This document shows positions 6,824-7,212 of a stretch of 7,212 nucleotides of DNA, piece after piece. Positions within the stretch are counted from its first letter, which is position 1. Each line of letters opens with the position of its first letter. The stretch is from assembly GCA_047618505.1 (NCBI GenBank), contig JBLHLB010000211.1, forward strand, positions 1-7,212, read 5' to 3'. Under the pieces are notes generated by a model, which was not told the origin of the DNA, did not search any database, and worked only from the letters and a program-made list of their open reading frames with translations. The DNA comes from JBLHLB01 sp047618505. GTDB lineage: Bacteria > Planctomycetota > UBA1135 > GCA-002686595. The position numbers and the translations under genes are program-made.

Positions 6824-7212
6824 CTAGGCGTCCTCTCGGTGTTCCTTCAGAAAGGCTTCCAATTCCGCGCGCGTCGGCAGGGAAGGAATTGCCCCCTTGC
6901 GGCGAACAGCCAGGGCGCCAGCGGCGCTAGCAGCCCGCAGGCACTCGCGCAGGCGCTCCCCATCTGCTCGGTGAACCGCAAGGGCCGCAATGAAAGCGTC
7001 TCCCGCACCAGTGCCGTCGACAGATTCTACTTTGAAGGCGTCCAGGGGGATTAGTTCGGTCCCGTCGAAGTGTACCGCTCCCTCTTCTCCTAGGGTCAGC
7101 ACCACACATTCCGGCCCGTGGCTGGCCAATCGACGTGCAAGTCCACCCGGGGACACGTCTTGATCACCTAAATCAAGGAGCATGCGCGCTTCACCTTCAT
7201 TGGCCACGAGCA
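6824..7212 (-). CDS. PfkB/ribokinase-family carbohydrate kinase, 5' part beyond window edge
   Basis: The C-terminal ~129 residues of a PfkB-superfamily sugar kinase are visible; such enzymes transfer phosphate from ATP to a sugar hydroxyl or nucleoside and are usually about 300 residues. The family's second signature, DGTGAGDAF, is present and contains the anion-hole GAGD with the catalytic-base Asp. Upstream of it are a NEGEA segment, the N-x-x-E type motif that helps bind Mg-phosphate, and a VVLTLGEEGAV strand-turn. The frame stays open to the right edge, so the GTG at 7207 is internal and the true start lies outside. The substrate (ribose, fructose, adenosine or another) cannot be told from this part. 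It is upstream of ppk1 on the same strand with a 143-nt gap, so read-through transcription is possible. Confidence 0.93.
   Translation of the reverse strand, partial: LVANEGEARMLLDLGDQDVSPGGLARRLASHGPECVVLTLGEEGAVHFDGTELIPLDAFKVESVDGTGAGDAFIAALAVHRADGERLRECLRAASAAGALAVRRKGAIPSLPTRAELEAFLKEHREDA

Overview
The window is a 7.2-kb piece of GC-rich (roughly 60-65% by eye) bacterial chromosome. It is densely packed with housekeeping-type genes. I see no mobile elements, tRNA/rRNA genes or CRISPR array. The lineage cannot be fixed from the sequence. A TMTC-like membrane/TPR protein together with GC-rich DNA would fit Planctomycetota or another large-genome environmental phylum, but that is a weak inference.

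Left block (1-1081, minus strand): the 5' 254 codons of an IspA-type farnesyl diphosphate synthase run off the left edge, preceded by xseB, the small subunit of exonuclease VII. The xseB-ispA order is common in bacteria and is often followed by dxs, which would lie beyond the left edge.

Centre block (1255-4598, plus strand): after a 173-nt divergent gap come two translationally coupled genes that share an ATGA. The first encodes a 598-residue multi-spanning membrane protein with a C-terminal TPR array, resembling the TMTC/GT-C glycosyltransferase family. The second encodes a full-length Ppx/GppA phosphatase, probably exopolyphosphatase.

Right block (4398-7212, minus strand): ppk1 (polyphosphate kinase 1, all key catalytic residues present) faces ppx tail to tail. 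The two reading frames overlap antisense by 201 nt. Upstream of ppk1 on the same strand is the C-terminal part of a PfkB/ribokinase-family sugar kinase that enters from the right edge. The 143-nt gap between them holds a perfect 7-bp direct repeat that could be an operator.

Taken together, ppk1 would make polyphosphate and ppx would degrade it. Here the pair is convergent and overlapping, unlike the co-directional ppk-ppx operon of E. coli. The most notable points are this antisense overlap, which gives Ppk1 a 66-residue tail beyond the family's usual end, the coupling of ppx to a TMTC-like gene, and the repeat upstream of ppk1. I found no wholly new multi-gene system.
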